A DNA stretch of 64,000 nucleotides from positions 372,001 through 436,000 of the forward strand of contig CAWUHX010000219.1 of NCBI GenBank assembly GCA_963922205.1, in the 5' to 3' direction. Of the stretch, positions 1-13,700 are shown piece by piece; the first letter of the stretch is position 1, and each line of letters opens with the position of its first letter. Source of the DNA: Romanomermis culicivorax. Its lineage: Eukaryota > Nematoda > Enoplea > Mermithida > Mermithidae. The notes under the pieces are model-generated. The model worked only from the letters and a program-made list of their open reading frames with translations. It ran no database searches and was not told the origin of the DNA. Both the position numbers and the translations under genes were made by a program.

Positions 1-59
1 ACTATATTTTTTCATTTTTTGAAATTCAAGGCAGTTTTTAATATCAAATTTTTTTGCAG

Positions 60-1863
<1,804 letters not shown>

Positions 1864-2566
1864 AAAATGCGAACTTTCGTATCTAGAGAAAATTTTAGTT
1901 TTTTTTTTACTTTCGGGCTGTGATTTTTTCCTTCTACTTTCGTTTTCATTTTCTCTACCATCGATCTTGGCGCCTTTTTGGTTTGGTGTGTATATAATAT
2001 TCGGAGCGTTTCGAATCTGGGAATTTAGTTAAAAAATTTTCGAGATGCTATTTCTTTGCGCGATATAGAGTTATGTAATGACAATATTTTTCTCCAAATG
2101 TTTTTTTTGTAAGCTACGCATATTATTGTATAAGTCAGGTCTTTCAGAGAATCAAAAGAGATTTATCAAAGCACCCCATATAGTGTTTTTTCCCAAATCG
2201 AACTATTCCCTAATATTTGAAAGCAAGCATTATATGCTAAAAATTCGTTTGGATGGTATTACATAGTTTACTGTAGCACACAAATTTTTCTATGGATTTT
2301 ATGGATAGCAGTACTTCTGACTACTACTCCTTCGCCGTTGATGCAGTGTATTGTTGGTCTTTTACCTCCCTTTGGTCAGTTTAGAGGCTTGGAGGGGATG
2401 TCAGGCAAGGGCATAATCCTTCTAATGGTTATGCAGATTAGCCTGAAAATTGACGAGAATTGCGAGGAAGCCAATGCGCAAGGACAATGTACATAAATGG
2501 GCCATTCTTTCATGTTTTTGGTTATTATATTTATTTTCTGGAAAAAGACTGTGGAATTAGTAATAG

Positions 2567-2630
2567 GGTGCAGCCAGGAGTCAAACCTGGGTTACCAGCA
2601 TTCGGGGCTGATGTCCTCACCACTAGACCA
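2567..2630 (-). repeat. tRNA-derived SINE head
   Basis: Read on the minus strand this is a tRNA-like body with TGGTCTAGTGGTGAGGA (A-box region) and GGTTTGACTCCTGG (B-box region). It is the same unit as the two plus-strand copies at 2835-2906 and 3110-3180, in inverted orientation next to them. The imperfect anticodon arm argues against a functional tRNA. Confidence 0.7.
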
Positions 2631-2639
2631 CTAATTTTC

Positions 2640-3186
2640 AAACTTATTTTCACTCCAAAAAAGTCCATATAATTTTCATTTCTAAAAAGTTAGCAACTTC
2701 ATTGGTCGGCAGTTCAAAAAGCAGCAGGTACGCTGCTACTTGCCAAAGGTTGTAGGTTCACAACCACCAAGCATTGGAGTTGTGTACTAAGAAATCGTAG
2801 TCTAGGGGAGCACCTTAATCTGGGTTCACCTCATGGTGTGGTGGTGTCTAGTGGTGAGGACATCAGCCCGATGCTGGTAACCCAGGTTCAACTCCTGGCT
2901 GCACCCTACTTTTTGAACTTATTTTCACTCCAAAAAATCCCATATAATTTCCATTTCTAAAAAGTTAGCAACTTCATTGGTCCGCAGTTCAAAAAGCAGC
3001 AGGTACACTGCTACTTGCCAAAGGTCGTATTTTCATGACCACCAAGCATTGGAGTTGTGTGCTAAGAAATCGTAGCCTAGGGGAGCACCTTAATCAGGGT
3101 TCACCTGGTGGTGTGGTGGTCTAGTGGTGAGGATATCAGCCCGGAATGCTGGTAGCCCAGGTTTGACTCCTGGCTGCACCCTATTT
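2640..3186 (+). repeat. tandem duplication of a tRNA-derived SINE unit (2 x about 275 bp)
   Basis: Two consecutive copies (about 2640-2915 and 2916-3186) both start with AACTTATTTTCACTCC, contain AGTTAGCAACTTCATTGG and CACCAAGCATTGGAG, and end in a tRNA-like segment (2835-2906, 3110-3180) closing with TCCTGGCTGCACC. The second tRNA-like segment can form a 7-bp acceptor stem (GGTGTGG with CTGCACC, using wobbles). The first has a collapsed anticodon loop. A Pol III-transcribed SINE that was tandemly duplicated is the simplest reading. Confidence 0.75.
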
Positions 3187-3189
3187 TTC

Positions 3190-3726
3190 ACAAAAACATG
3201 TCAAGTAGATAGGTCACTATCCAACTGCACAGGACACTTCCGAGAAAAAGTGTACCGCTCAAAAGTTCACTGTCTCATAAGACTTAAGAACCCTCAACTG
3301 AATCCTCTTTTCCTGTGCTGACCACATTTTAGAAAAGGGTAGGGTCATCACTACTGTCTTAAGGAGCTTTTTGCATCTTGTATATGACATATATAATGTA
3401 CTGTAACCTGTTTTTGGTATAGCCACTTTGGCCCTGCTTTGGATGTCCACTATTACTTTTTGACAAATCTGTCCATTTTGTCACTCGATATTACAAAAGA
3501 CTGAAATGTGGGAGGTGCTACTTGAGACTTATGGTGAAATAGTGAGGTGAATTCCAGCCAAAATGTCTGGAAATGTAAATGTTGGAGTGTTTATGAAAAA
3601 TATGAACATTAAATAAAGGTTGAAGTGTTTTGAAAAAGAATATGAAGATTGAACAATTTGAAGTTTTTATGGAAAAAATGAACATGAACAATTGATGCAA
3701 ATGTTAGAAACGTAAATTATAATTGG
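3190..3726. other. intergenic stretch without recognised gene
   Basis: AT-rich DNA between SINEs and the next repeat. I see no supported coding region or structural RNA. Confidence 0.5.
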
Positions 3727-5820
3727 CATATTTTATACAGTATTTGGCTTATGACGATCCTGGGGGGGGGGGGGGCTCGCTGACATTTTCCGACTACCAG
3801 AAATAAAATGATTAGAGACGAACCATTAGTACATGGTAAAATCCCAATACTGCCACCGTTCCAACTGCACCAGGCCACTTTCATGTCCCAACACCGCCAC
3901 CATTCCAACTCTGCCACCATCCCACCTCCGCCACTTTCTTGTCCCAACTTTCGCAATCTTTCAAAAAGTTTATTTTTTGTAACATGTTAAACTTAACCAA
4001 ATGTGCTTATCAGATCTATGAATGAGCAATATTCTAAGATATAAGTGATTTTTCCATCTTCAGAGCAGAATATGCACACATAATAATGCAATGTTTCATT
4101 GTGTCACAAGGTACGAGTGTGAAAATATTTTGGAGAAATATGTTAATTATGTAAATGCATCTTATAATTACATCTGTAACATTAGTGCATAAACCATTCA
4201 TGCTTCATATTTTTCTTCATAAACACTTCATTTTCCACACATTTTGGCTGGAATTCGTTATTGTTTTATAACTCACTGTTCCACAATATTTCTCAAGTAG
4301 CACTTTCCACACTTCTTTCTTATTATGTAATTTTGAGCAGAACAGCATCAGATTCATCAGAAAAAGTAATTACAGGCTTTCAAAGCAAGGTCCGATATGG
4401 CCCTGCAAAAATAAAGTTATGGTACATATTATATACGTCATAGTCAAAAAGAATATGGACCTACTGTTGGCAGGTACAAGGAGTAGTGATGGACCTACCC
4501 TTTTCGAAAAACGTGTTCATTTCGAGAAGGGTCAAGAGGGTATTATCCCTAAAAATTAAGACTGGGACCTCTGTCCGACTTGCCAGTCAGTCTAAGATTT
4601 TTTCCCATTATGAGACAGTCGATCTTAGAGCTGAACGGTTCTTTTTGGTTTTGCATATTTTTGGTGTGCAGTTGGATAGCAACCTATCCACTCAACATCT
4701 ATTTTTGTTAAATGGTACCCGGCATACCCTGAAACTTTTAGCATACAAGCGGGCATGCCCCTTTGCATTTCGTTCTATTTTATCCGTTTTTCCTTATAAC
4801 CCTATGACCAGCCCGTCCTCATTGACCCCCCAATCAGAAAAGCTGCAGCCCAACATTTTTTCTTGGTGTATCCACGAATCTGGTGCCATTTGTTTTTGTT
4901 GTCCCCTTCATCCGTATTTAATATGTTCGCATTTTTCCGTCGCACTCGCCACATAGGATTAACTTGTACGAAAGATTGTGATAAATAAATTATATCAAAG
5001 AAAACCATGCATTTCCGTTCAAAGTCAACAGGGTCCCCCAACCTAACCCTGACAATTGTTTGACAAATGTTTAGAACTTTTCCTCCAGAACAGAAAATAC
5101 AAATCCGGATCATTATGTGCCACAATTATCACTAAATTACACTTTAATCCCTGATTCATAAAATTTTCAATAGGACCAAATCACCCATGATTTGATTACA
5201 CATATTCGAATCAATTGACAACAAGAAATGAAAACAGATACGTATATTTGTATTTGAATGTGAAAAGCACACAGTTATTTTGGTAATATGCTAATGAAGT
5301 GAATTCCCGGTCTGGCGCTCGTTGTTCTATTTTTGGTTATTTCGGTAAAATCGTTTGTATAGTTAAGTACGACTATACAGAGGAAGATTATATAGATATA
5401 CCATGTATTTATTGCTTTAATGATCATATCAGTTTTTGCCATCCTATGAATTAGCAATGTCATGTTGTTAAGTTACAAAAAAAAAACTTTGTTACAAAAA
5501 ACAAACTTTTTGAAAGATTGTGAAAGTTAGGACAAGGAAGTGGCGGAGTTGGGATGGTGGCAGTGTTGGTACGGTGGCAGTGTTGGTTCAGTGGCCGAGT
5601 TGGGGCTTGATCTAGTACACACAGTCTACATGAGAATAATAGTGCAGCGCAGGTTGATTGATGCTTGCTCCAGATATATGAACAAAGGAGCAAGGCTCAT
5701 TGTTTTTATGACTAGTTGATTAGAAGTATGCAGCAAAACTTTTCCAATTCAAGTCCAACTGTTTTCGTTCCAATTTCATTGATTTTATCATGAAATTTCA
5801 TGCAATAACAATATAAAATG
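3727..5820 (+). repeat. long copy of a dispersed repeat, split by a foldback element
   Basis: The outer parts (3727-3850 and 5606-5820) match, in order, one continuous inverted stretch at 7190-7415. Shared landmarks are GGCTTATGACGAT, TTTTCCGACTACCAG, ATGAGAATAATAG, ACTAGTTGAT, GCAGCAAAACTTTTCC and GTTTTCGTTCC. The 7190-7415 copy lacks the middle, so the middle (3853-5605) looks like a later insertion. Confidence 0.6.
3853..5605. repeat. foldback element with arms built of GCCACC-type subrepeats
   Basis: Arm 3853-3990 carries repeated units such as CCAACTCTGCCACCATCCC, then TCTTTCAAAAAGTTT and TTTTTGTAAC. Arm 5478-5605 is the inverted version of the same string. The 1.5 kb centre has no recognisable transposase. 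A 156-codon plus-strand frame at 4486-4956 in the centre shows no family resemblance and I do not call it a gene. Confidence 0.6.
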
Positions 5821-6317
5821 TACAGAATATCCTGTAAAATTCATAGTTTAATTCTAAACCGGTCAAACCCAAGAAGAGAAAGAGTAAGTTAAACATAAAA
5901 ACCGAACAATGCACCCAGATATGTACCATAATGCACTCATGAAAATCAAACAATGCACCCAGAATTCAACAGAAGTTGTCTGATTGGATATTTTTGCTTA
6001 GATTTGTTTGCCGATTTTTGTTTGGCAGCCTCAACTTTGTATAATACTCAATACTGTAAGAGTTTATGCTTTTTGATGACATATTTTTTGAGACACATCT
6101 TTTTTAAGCATTTCATTGACAAATTATTTTACTACTTCTTAAAAATTGTAAGCTTCTGTAAATACAAGCATTATGTATGTAGGTTGTACAGCATCTTATT
6201 TAGAATTCTAGAGAAATACATTTTTTCATGATGTAATGTACATGGTAATGCATTACTGTAAATATATATTGTACACCATGCGAAATTCATTTATTAAATA
6301 TAAATTCATTTCTTAAT

Positions 6318-7133
6318 CTATCGTCTCGAGAGTGTCAGGGATTCGCACCCAAACATTCCTGTAAATTTATGTGAAGTACTTTATTTTGATCGTCCCACAC
6401 CCCAGTAGCCGATATTGACCCAGTTAAGACGCTCTAATTAATTTGCACATCGGCAGCTCGTCCCCTAGAATCTGCACTAATGTACACATTTCACGGCTAC
6501 ACTAATTTCTCATGAAAATCGTAAACACACCTGCACACAGTGGAAGCTAAAAGCCCTGCCAGACACCAGTCTCAAGTGGAACAGTAGCGATGGTTCCTAC
6601 AAAACATGTATACACATAGGAAATAGATACAGAAGCATGCACGGAAGCACAGAGGCATGGTTAGGTCCATTGTAGGAAGTAGGCATAAGAAAAGCACAGA
6701 AAGCATATGGTACCAGGAACGCATTGGAAGGTGTGACTAAACTAGGGAAGCAAAAGAAGCAAGAAGCAGCGATTGCCGAAGAAGATTGTCGGAAACAAGA
6801 CCTCCGGCGAGAGAAGGAAGTGGCCACAGAAGCCCTATTTAAAGAGAAGCAAAGCGTGATTCTGTCAGATTTTGTGATTCTTAGCATTTTATTTGCAAGC
6901 CTGTTTTTGTGAAGCGAGACTTCCGAAAGCAATTAAGCATTTCGTGTCATTTGCAAGCAAGCGTTGTGTGTTTCTTTTTGTTGATGAGCAAGCGATCATC
7001 GATTCTGCGTTTATTTTATCATTGCCATATTTATATTCCGTCCCGTTTGTATGTCGTCCCCCTGGACCATGAACCATCGCCACCATTCTTTAGGATCAAG
7101 TAAAGTATCATTAATTAAGAACTGGTCGTTACA
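6318..7133 (-). repeat. dispersed 0.8 kb repeat, inverted copy of 58393-59210
   Basis: On the minus strand it begins TGTAACGACCAG and ends near the GAGACGA string. It matches the plus-strand copy at 58393-59210 over most of its length (GTACTTCA, TGGGTGYGAATCCC, GCACATGAG-type stretches). A TG start and an internal AATAAA-like signal make a solo LTR possible, but I could not fix a clean CA end or a target duplication. Confidence 0.55.
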
Positions 7134-7189
7134 ATGAAAACCTGTTGTTTCATGTCAGTTCATACGCTACTAGTGTATTCTTGCATGAA

Positions 7190-7415
7190 AATTCATATAT
7201 TCTCGCAAGACAAATTCATTGACATTGGAACGAAAACAATTGGACTTGAATTGGAAAAGTTTTGCTGCATGGTTCTTATCAACTAGTCTTATAAACAACC
7301 AGCTGTGGTCCTTCTAGGTCGCTATTATTCTCATGTATACTGTGCATACTAATGGGTCGTGTCGTCTTTAATTATTTTATTTCTGGTAGTCGGAAAATCG
7401 TCATAAGCCCAGTAT
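7190..7415 (-). repeat. short copy of the 3727-5820 repeat
   Basis: Inverted match to the flanks of 3727-5820 without the inserted foldback. Landmarks are GCAGCAAAACTTTTCC, ACTAGTTGAT and TTTTCCGACTACCAG read on the minus strand. Confidence 0.6.
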
Positions 7416-7583
7416 TTTTACACTAACACCTCGTGACACACTGAAATGACGAAATTTTACTTTGACTCATTTCGTTTTTAATATTTCTATCTATTATGAA
7501 AAATCCGAAAAGACAGTTCAATAGGATTTTAATTTTTAACCAACAACATACAAAAGCAACTGTTAAAAAAGAGAACACCGAAA

Positions 7584-7710
7584 TTAGGAACGAACACTAT
7601 CAACAGTTATATCGAATCCTTGGCCATACCGATAAAATGAATTGTACAATACCAACATTTTATTACTTTCCGACAAAATTTGATATTCCGGTCGATTCAT
7701 GCAGCAGAAT
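7584..7710 (-). CDS. astacin gene exon 11: end of CUB domain and stop
   Basis: After a strong TTTTTTTCAG acceptor it completes the CUB as (R)[18 protein letters not shown], then [14 protein letters not shown], and stops at TAA (7586-7584). Phase agrees with exon 10. An ATTAAA lies about 110 bp downstream on the minus strand. Confidence 0.8.
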
Positions 7711-10700
7711 CTGAAAAAAATCGTTTCAAAATTAAATGTTTTCACGGAATCTGTTCTCCTCCAAATGCTTCCACAAGTAAAACTAGAGGGAAGGTGCTAA
7801 TTCCATATTTTTTGACTTACTGTAAAACTGAATGCCGCAAAGAGTTGGTAGACAGTGAGCTTATGCTTACTGTAGCCAATTACAAAATTTTTGCAGTGAA
7901 AAATTTTTTGAATGATTCCGATGATGGAAGGCCGAAATGATGTGCACCACACTTTCAATTCAAATCAAGATAGCATTCATGCATCTTAGATTTTTTCAAA
8001 CAAATTATATGACGTTGCAAATGATGTGGTTTCACCCCTATTCAGCGAAACACACAACAGCGATTCTCGAAACAGCGAGACTCAAAACACCGATTCTCAA
8101 TTCAGCGAAGCCTCAATACAGCGATTCTCAAAATAGAGAAATATCAGAACAGATTCACAAAATAACTAATTTTCAAAAAAGTTATCTTTAGAATAAAATT
8201 GAGATTGGGCGGGGTAGAAGTTCTGGCACATGGCATTTGGTCCACCTTTTCGATCAGGTGGATTCTGGTTGTCACACATCTTGGCACCAATCGCCAGATT
8301 TCCGACATGGGTTTATAGCATGTGTTTTCACGACATTACAGCTTTTTAATCTGGTTTGTTTATTTTTAACATATCGGCATGCATGTTTCCTGTTTCTTTT
8401 ATCCATTTATTTCTTTGAATATTCTCATTTTGTGCTACTTTTTGTATAATTTTTTCAGGTTGTGTACTCCTTTTGTTCCATTTTTACCTACTTCTTTATT
8501 CATTCCGTCTTATTTGTTTATTTCATTTTATTTCATCTATTTCATTAATTTATTTTTATTGCAATGCAATTAAACCGCCGACAAAACAATTTTAATGGAG
8601 AATCCTTATGATAATTTTTTGCTTTTGTTTTTTTTTCAAACGTTTCGAAAAAATGTTTTCCTCGGAATTTTTTTTTGTGATTTTGAGAAATGTTCGTTCG
8701 TGTATACCTACTGCAACTGCAGCACAAAAGCATGTGGAATTTAGATGGTCAAATGCAACTAAAAATGCACTATCTCAACTAGCAAAAACGATCTTCATTT
8801 ACCTAATTTGCATATTCATCATAAAGAAGATGTGCGCGTTTACTCTAATACATAGAAAGTTTTAGTATTCACTGTATTGAGAATCGCTGTATTGAGACTT
8901 CGGTGTAATGGGAATCGCTGTTTTGAGTCTTGCTATTTTGAGTTTCGCTGTTTGTTGTAGTATGTTTCTGCCGATTTTTCACGATTTTCTAATAGATTTG
9001 TCAATTTGCAAAAACGCCCACAAGTACAACACATCCAACCATGCCGGACCAGGCCCAGCGCGATGGTTACTGTAGAAGACGGTTTTTGTGAATTAGTTAG
9101 TGTTTTTTATTGATTCTTCTCATGCGTATCGTCCATTATATGGGTATTTTCTACTTTACCCGAATTTTTTATTTTTGGGTTAAAATAACTTTTTCTGGCA
9201 TTTTAAAGGTCGCAGATTCCAAAAAAACCAATCATTTTGCGCGGAAACTATTGTTTCAATATGTTTTATTTTTTTAGATATACCCATTTTATTATAATTG
9301 CCATTTTCGCCTGTACATTACTCCCTTCGTTTTTATATTGGTAAGACGTCATGTTTTTGGAAGGGGCGATTTTTAGGTAAGTTTTATAAATAAATGTTTA
9401 GTTAGAAAACCGTTTTATTTGTGTCCAAAAGTGTGTTACCTTGTCTGACTAGTTTTAGTCGGGCATTTCTTGGGAAGGCAGTATTCTGTTCTTGACTTCT
9501 CGCCCCTGGGTGAGGAGTCGCAGGGAAGCACTGGTGTTAAGGTCCATCCCTGGCTATCTCTCCTGCACATCTATTCCCCTTGCCGATTTTACACCCCTTC
9601 TTCCTCCGACCTGACGGACCAAGAAGGCAAGAAATTGGTCAGAGCCGCCCCCAAACGCCCATCAACATCTTCAAATACAACATGTTGTGGGTTTCACTGT
9701 ATTGGGGACACGCCCATGATACGGCCCAAAGGAAATGGAGTAATTTTACGCTGATCCTTTTCTGCAGTGTGCCTTCTTTACACTAAAATTTTCACGAATT
9801 TGATAAACAATAGAAAATTTGCCTATATACCCATTCTCACTTACTGCTGAAGCAATTGCAGAGCATGCATTCAATAGATCATGTTGTAAACTTGGGAAAT
9901 GCTCATATGACTAATCATGGACTTTAGTTTCTGAAGTACATACTTTTTAATTTTGGTGAAACAACTCCATAGCAGTCTAAAGTGGGTATTTCTGTCACAT
10001 GAAATTTTTTTTTTTTTGATATCAACTCGTTTATATCGTTTATGGTTCATGTCGTGTCTTATTCACAAGAATTTTATAAAAAAAGAAACTGTAGTTCCTA
10101 CACTGCAGAATTAGGAAAATTCTAAATTTTTTTAAGTGTTTTCTGATGTTTGTCAATCATATAGCCTTGATTTAACCTCATCCCCGTATTCGATAAATCC
10201 GTCGAATTACGAATTTCCACATAATCCAAACATGTCATCTTCCTGATATCGCAATAAAGGTCCATCAAATTGGTAAATTTCAGCAAAATTCTATCATTAG
10301 AATTTTCGGTCTGTAGAAAAAAAGGACGGATTTGTAAATTTGTCATTACTATGTACACACAATGCACGTAGTTTTTCTTACTTACTTCTATCAGCCAAGC
10401 GCAAAATATTGGCGTTTTGTAACCACGGGGGTAATTCGGTGATGTTAGCCGAGTTATACGATTTTGACTCAATTTTATGCGACTAGATCCACAAACTTTT
10501 TCTATGAAGGTAAAAAGCCAAATTTTGAAATTTTTCCATGAAAAAATATTGAGTATGTATCCGTAGTAGCTCATGGAAAATCATTTGCAAGTATTTTTTT
10601 ACGTGTAGACAGGATAATACAGGTATTCATGAAATCTGACAAAAACTACCTACAGGTAGGAAAAAAACCTCACTACAGCCAATGGGCGTCCCAATATAGC

Positions 10701-13700
10701 CAACTGTCACTTGGAGACTGTCTCAATGATTTGTTTCATTTGCACATCATGCTAGTGCACATGCATGTAGTTTTTGGGCATGTGATTTTCACCCACATTT
10801 TTGTGCATACATGTAACGGAGCTCCGGGGTCTGGGGGGGGGGTTGGAGCACTTTTTTGGGGCTGGGGGTTAGTAATTCCCAAAATTTTGGGGGGAGGGGT
10901 CCCTGAAGGAAAAAAAATTCGATTTTTTCCATGAGAAATGTCCGAAAAAACGGTTTAAAAAGTAGTAATTTTTGTCCAAAAAAATTATAAAATATGTACT
11001 TATGGCGCGAAGCGCCGAGAAAATTGACGTTTTTGACCATTTTTTGTTAAAAAATTGACATTTTTCATGGAATAAATTACATTTTTCAGTATTTTTCCGA
11101 CTAAAACTATGGGGGTCCCTAGGGCTACCATATGGCTAGCCATAGGATTGGAAAATCCTGGGGGGGGGGTCGCCCAATGGCTAGCCATATGGTCGACGAT
11201 TTCTGGGGGGGGGGGTTCCCATAGCACTTCCCCCCCCCAATTACATGTATGTTTTTGTGTGTTATTTTTCTTCTGCAGGGGACCTATGCAAATTTATCTG
11301 TGCATTGCATTTCATGTATAAATATCTGGTCCTCTGGCCAACTATTCATTTGTCTCTTATTCTTCCCCGATTCGTCCCTTTCGTCTTTCTTTACCATCTT
11401 TGTTTATGAATAAATCATGCTAATTGGCCGGCGTAACTGATATCTCCTCTACCTAGTATGTGTGGCCCGCCAGTGGAGGATAAACCTACTGACCCATACA
11501 TGTAATGGGGCTCTGAAGTCTGAGGGGGGGGGGGGGTTGGGCCACCTATGTGGACTGGGGATTGGTGGTTTTCAAAATTATTAGTGGAGGGATCTATGAA
11601 GGAAAAAACTGCACTTTTTTTACGGAAAAAAACCTAAAAATAGTTAAAAAATTGTGACTTTTTTAAGAGACCGTAAAAAGTGTAGTCATGGTGCGAAGTG
11701 CCGAGACAATTGACGTTTTTGACCATGTTTTGTTCAAAAATTGACATTTTTCATTAAAAAATTGACATTTTTCATTAAAAAATTGACATTTTTCAGTATT
11801 ACTTTGCCCAAAAGTATCGGGGTTCCTGCAGCTACCACATGGCTAGCCATAGGATTGAAAAGTCCTGGGAAGGGGGTCGCTCAATGGCTAGCCATATGGT
11901 CGATGATTTCTGGGTAGGGGTTCCCGTAGCATTACCCCCAATTACATGTAAGTACTGACCGACACAACACCCACTACTGCCACTGTACTGCAACAGCCAC
12001 CACCAATTTTATGGGTCTTTATATGTCATAGCATGGGGTATAGATAGACCGCCAGTAGATTAGACCAGAGATCCCATAGGCGTTTTGGCCAACTTTTAAA
12101 GGAAGTTTTGATTTGCTTCTGTAACGAAGCAGAACCATAAGTCCGTTAAAAAAACACAATTTCAGAGCTTGTAGAGGAGCCAAGTTTTATACCCTGTCCA
12201 CGTTGATACAACCTCCAGATCTCTAGAGCTGCCTATATCTGTGATGAACACTCTACATTATCAGACTATTTACCACTAGCTAACACAAAAAGCACATTAG
12301 AAAATAGTGCACAACCATGTCTTTTTACCCTATTTTGAGTTGATTTTATTGTCAAAAAAGACATATCAATTAGGTTAAAGCCTAGAGAACTATGTGATAA
12401 TTCTTGAATTACTATTTTGTGTTTGGATGCCTGTATTTTTAGCTTTTAGTAGAAACTAGCACAAAAGTCGTGGATACTGACAAGAGGATGATCTAGAAAC
12501 TTGTAAACATTTGAATTTCTCATTTTAGTAGTAACATTTACAATGAAGAAAAAATCATTACAAAGTCATACAAGTAGTATTACTATAATTAAGTAGTACA
12601 TTCAATTAGAAAATTAGCATTGATGAAAATTGTCAAAAACCAGATATTAGCCTGTTATTTCCGAAATAATTTTGGTGGCTGTAGTGAGACAGTGCATATA
12701 TTGGAACATTCACATATTGTTTGCTTGGTGGCTATAATGAGACAGTGGTTATAGTAGGACGGTAGCATTGGTGGAATGATGGATGTAGCAAGACAAAATC
12801 AAGATTTAGAGTATAGGATATCTGAAGGATAATTGTCAGACATTTTTTTCTCTCTCTTCTACAATAGTTTTTATTGTAACACTCCCATTTTGCAGGAAAT
12901 TACATCAGAGTGAATATATACCTGAGGGATCCTGGATAAGGGCCATGTGAATACCAGTTTTCGGGGTCAAATAGTGGGGTAGAAAACCATGTATGAGTTG
13001 ATCATGTTTTTTCGTCCAAATTCAGCAACATGTACATCAATTGATGAATCTCGTCAACATTTACCCAAAATCATGATTTAAATTGGCATATTTCCCTTTT
13101 TCATGGAATTAAATGTGCTTAAACTTTCGTTGAAATTCGACTGACCTCAACTTCTGATGTATGAGCGTTGATTCTGCTCATTTTTTCAGTGAACTTTCAA
13201 ATGCCACAACCAAGTGTGTTTTGTGTAACTATTTCTTCCTACCTGAATCAATCTGTTCACAGTGGGCTCCTGTGAAACCAGCTGGGCATAAACAAATATT
13301 ACAATGGTTCGGATGTTGGTATCCGCCATTATGGCATTTGGTGGACATTCGGCATTGATCTTTATATATGAAATAAGATGTATTATTAGTCGGATTGCAC
13401 ATGAAAGTATGATATCTAGATTCTACGAAATGTCCCACACCAAAATAAGTGATTAAAATTTTTTCTATTGATCAATTGAATCATACCAGAGCAATAAATT
13501 CTGTTCATTAGCTTAACATCATTGAACGATAACCGATCCCGTTGTCCAATTGTGTATTGGAAGGCTGATGGTTTGGTCAGGATACTGAATGCTGAGGCTT
13601 GATTTACAAACGTCTAAATTTAGAAAAATATTTTCATACAGGAAGAGGAAGCAGAATTTTTCACATAAATTTGTATGCTAATGGTTGGGACAATGACCAT

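Noticed and set aside
2835-3180. Functional tRNA genes
   Set aside because: Weak or collapsed anticodon arms and placement in a tandemly repeated longer unit point to SINEs.
4486-4956. 156-codon plus-strand frame
   Set aside because: No family motifs, lies in the centre of a foldback element, and is overlapped by a frame on the other strand.
7496-7940. Two plus-strand frames of 72 and 86 codons
   Set aside because: The minus strand here holds the last CUB exon with correct splice signal and phase; the plus frames are shadows.
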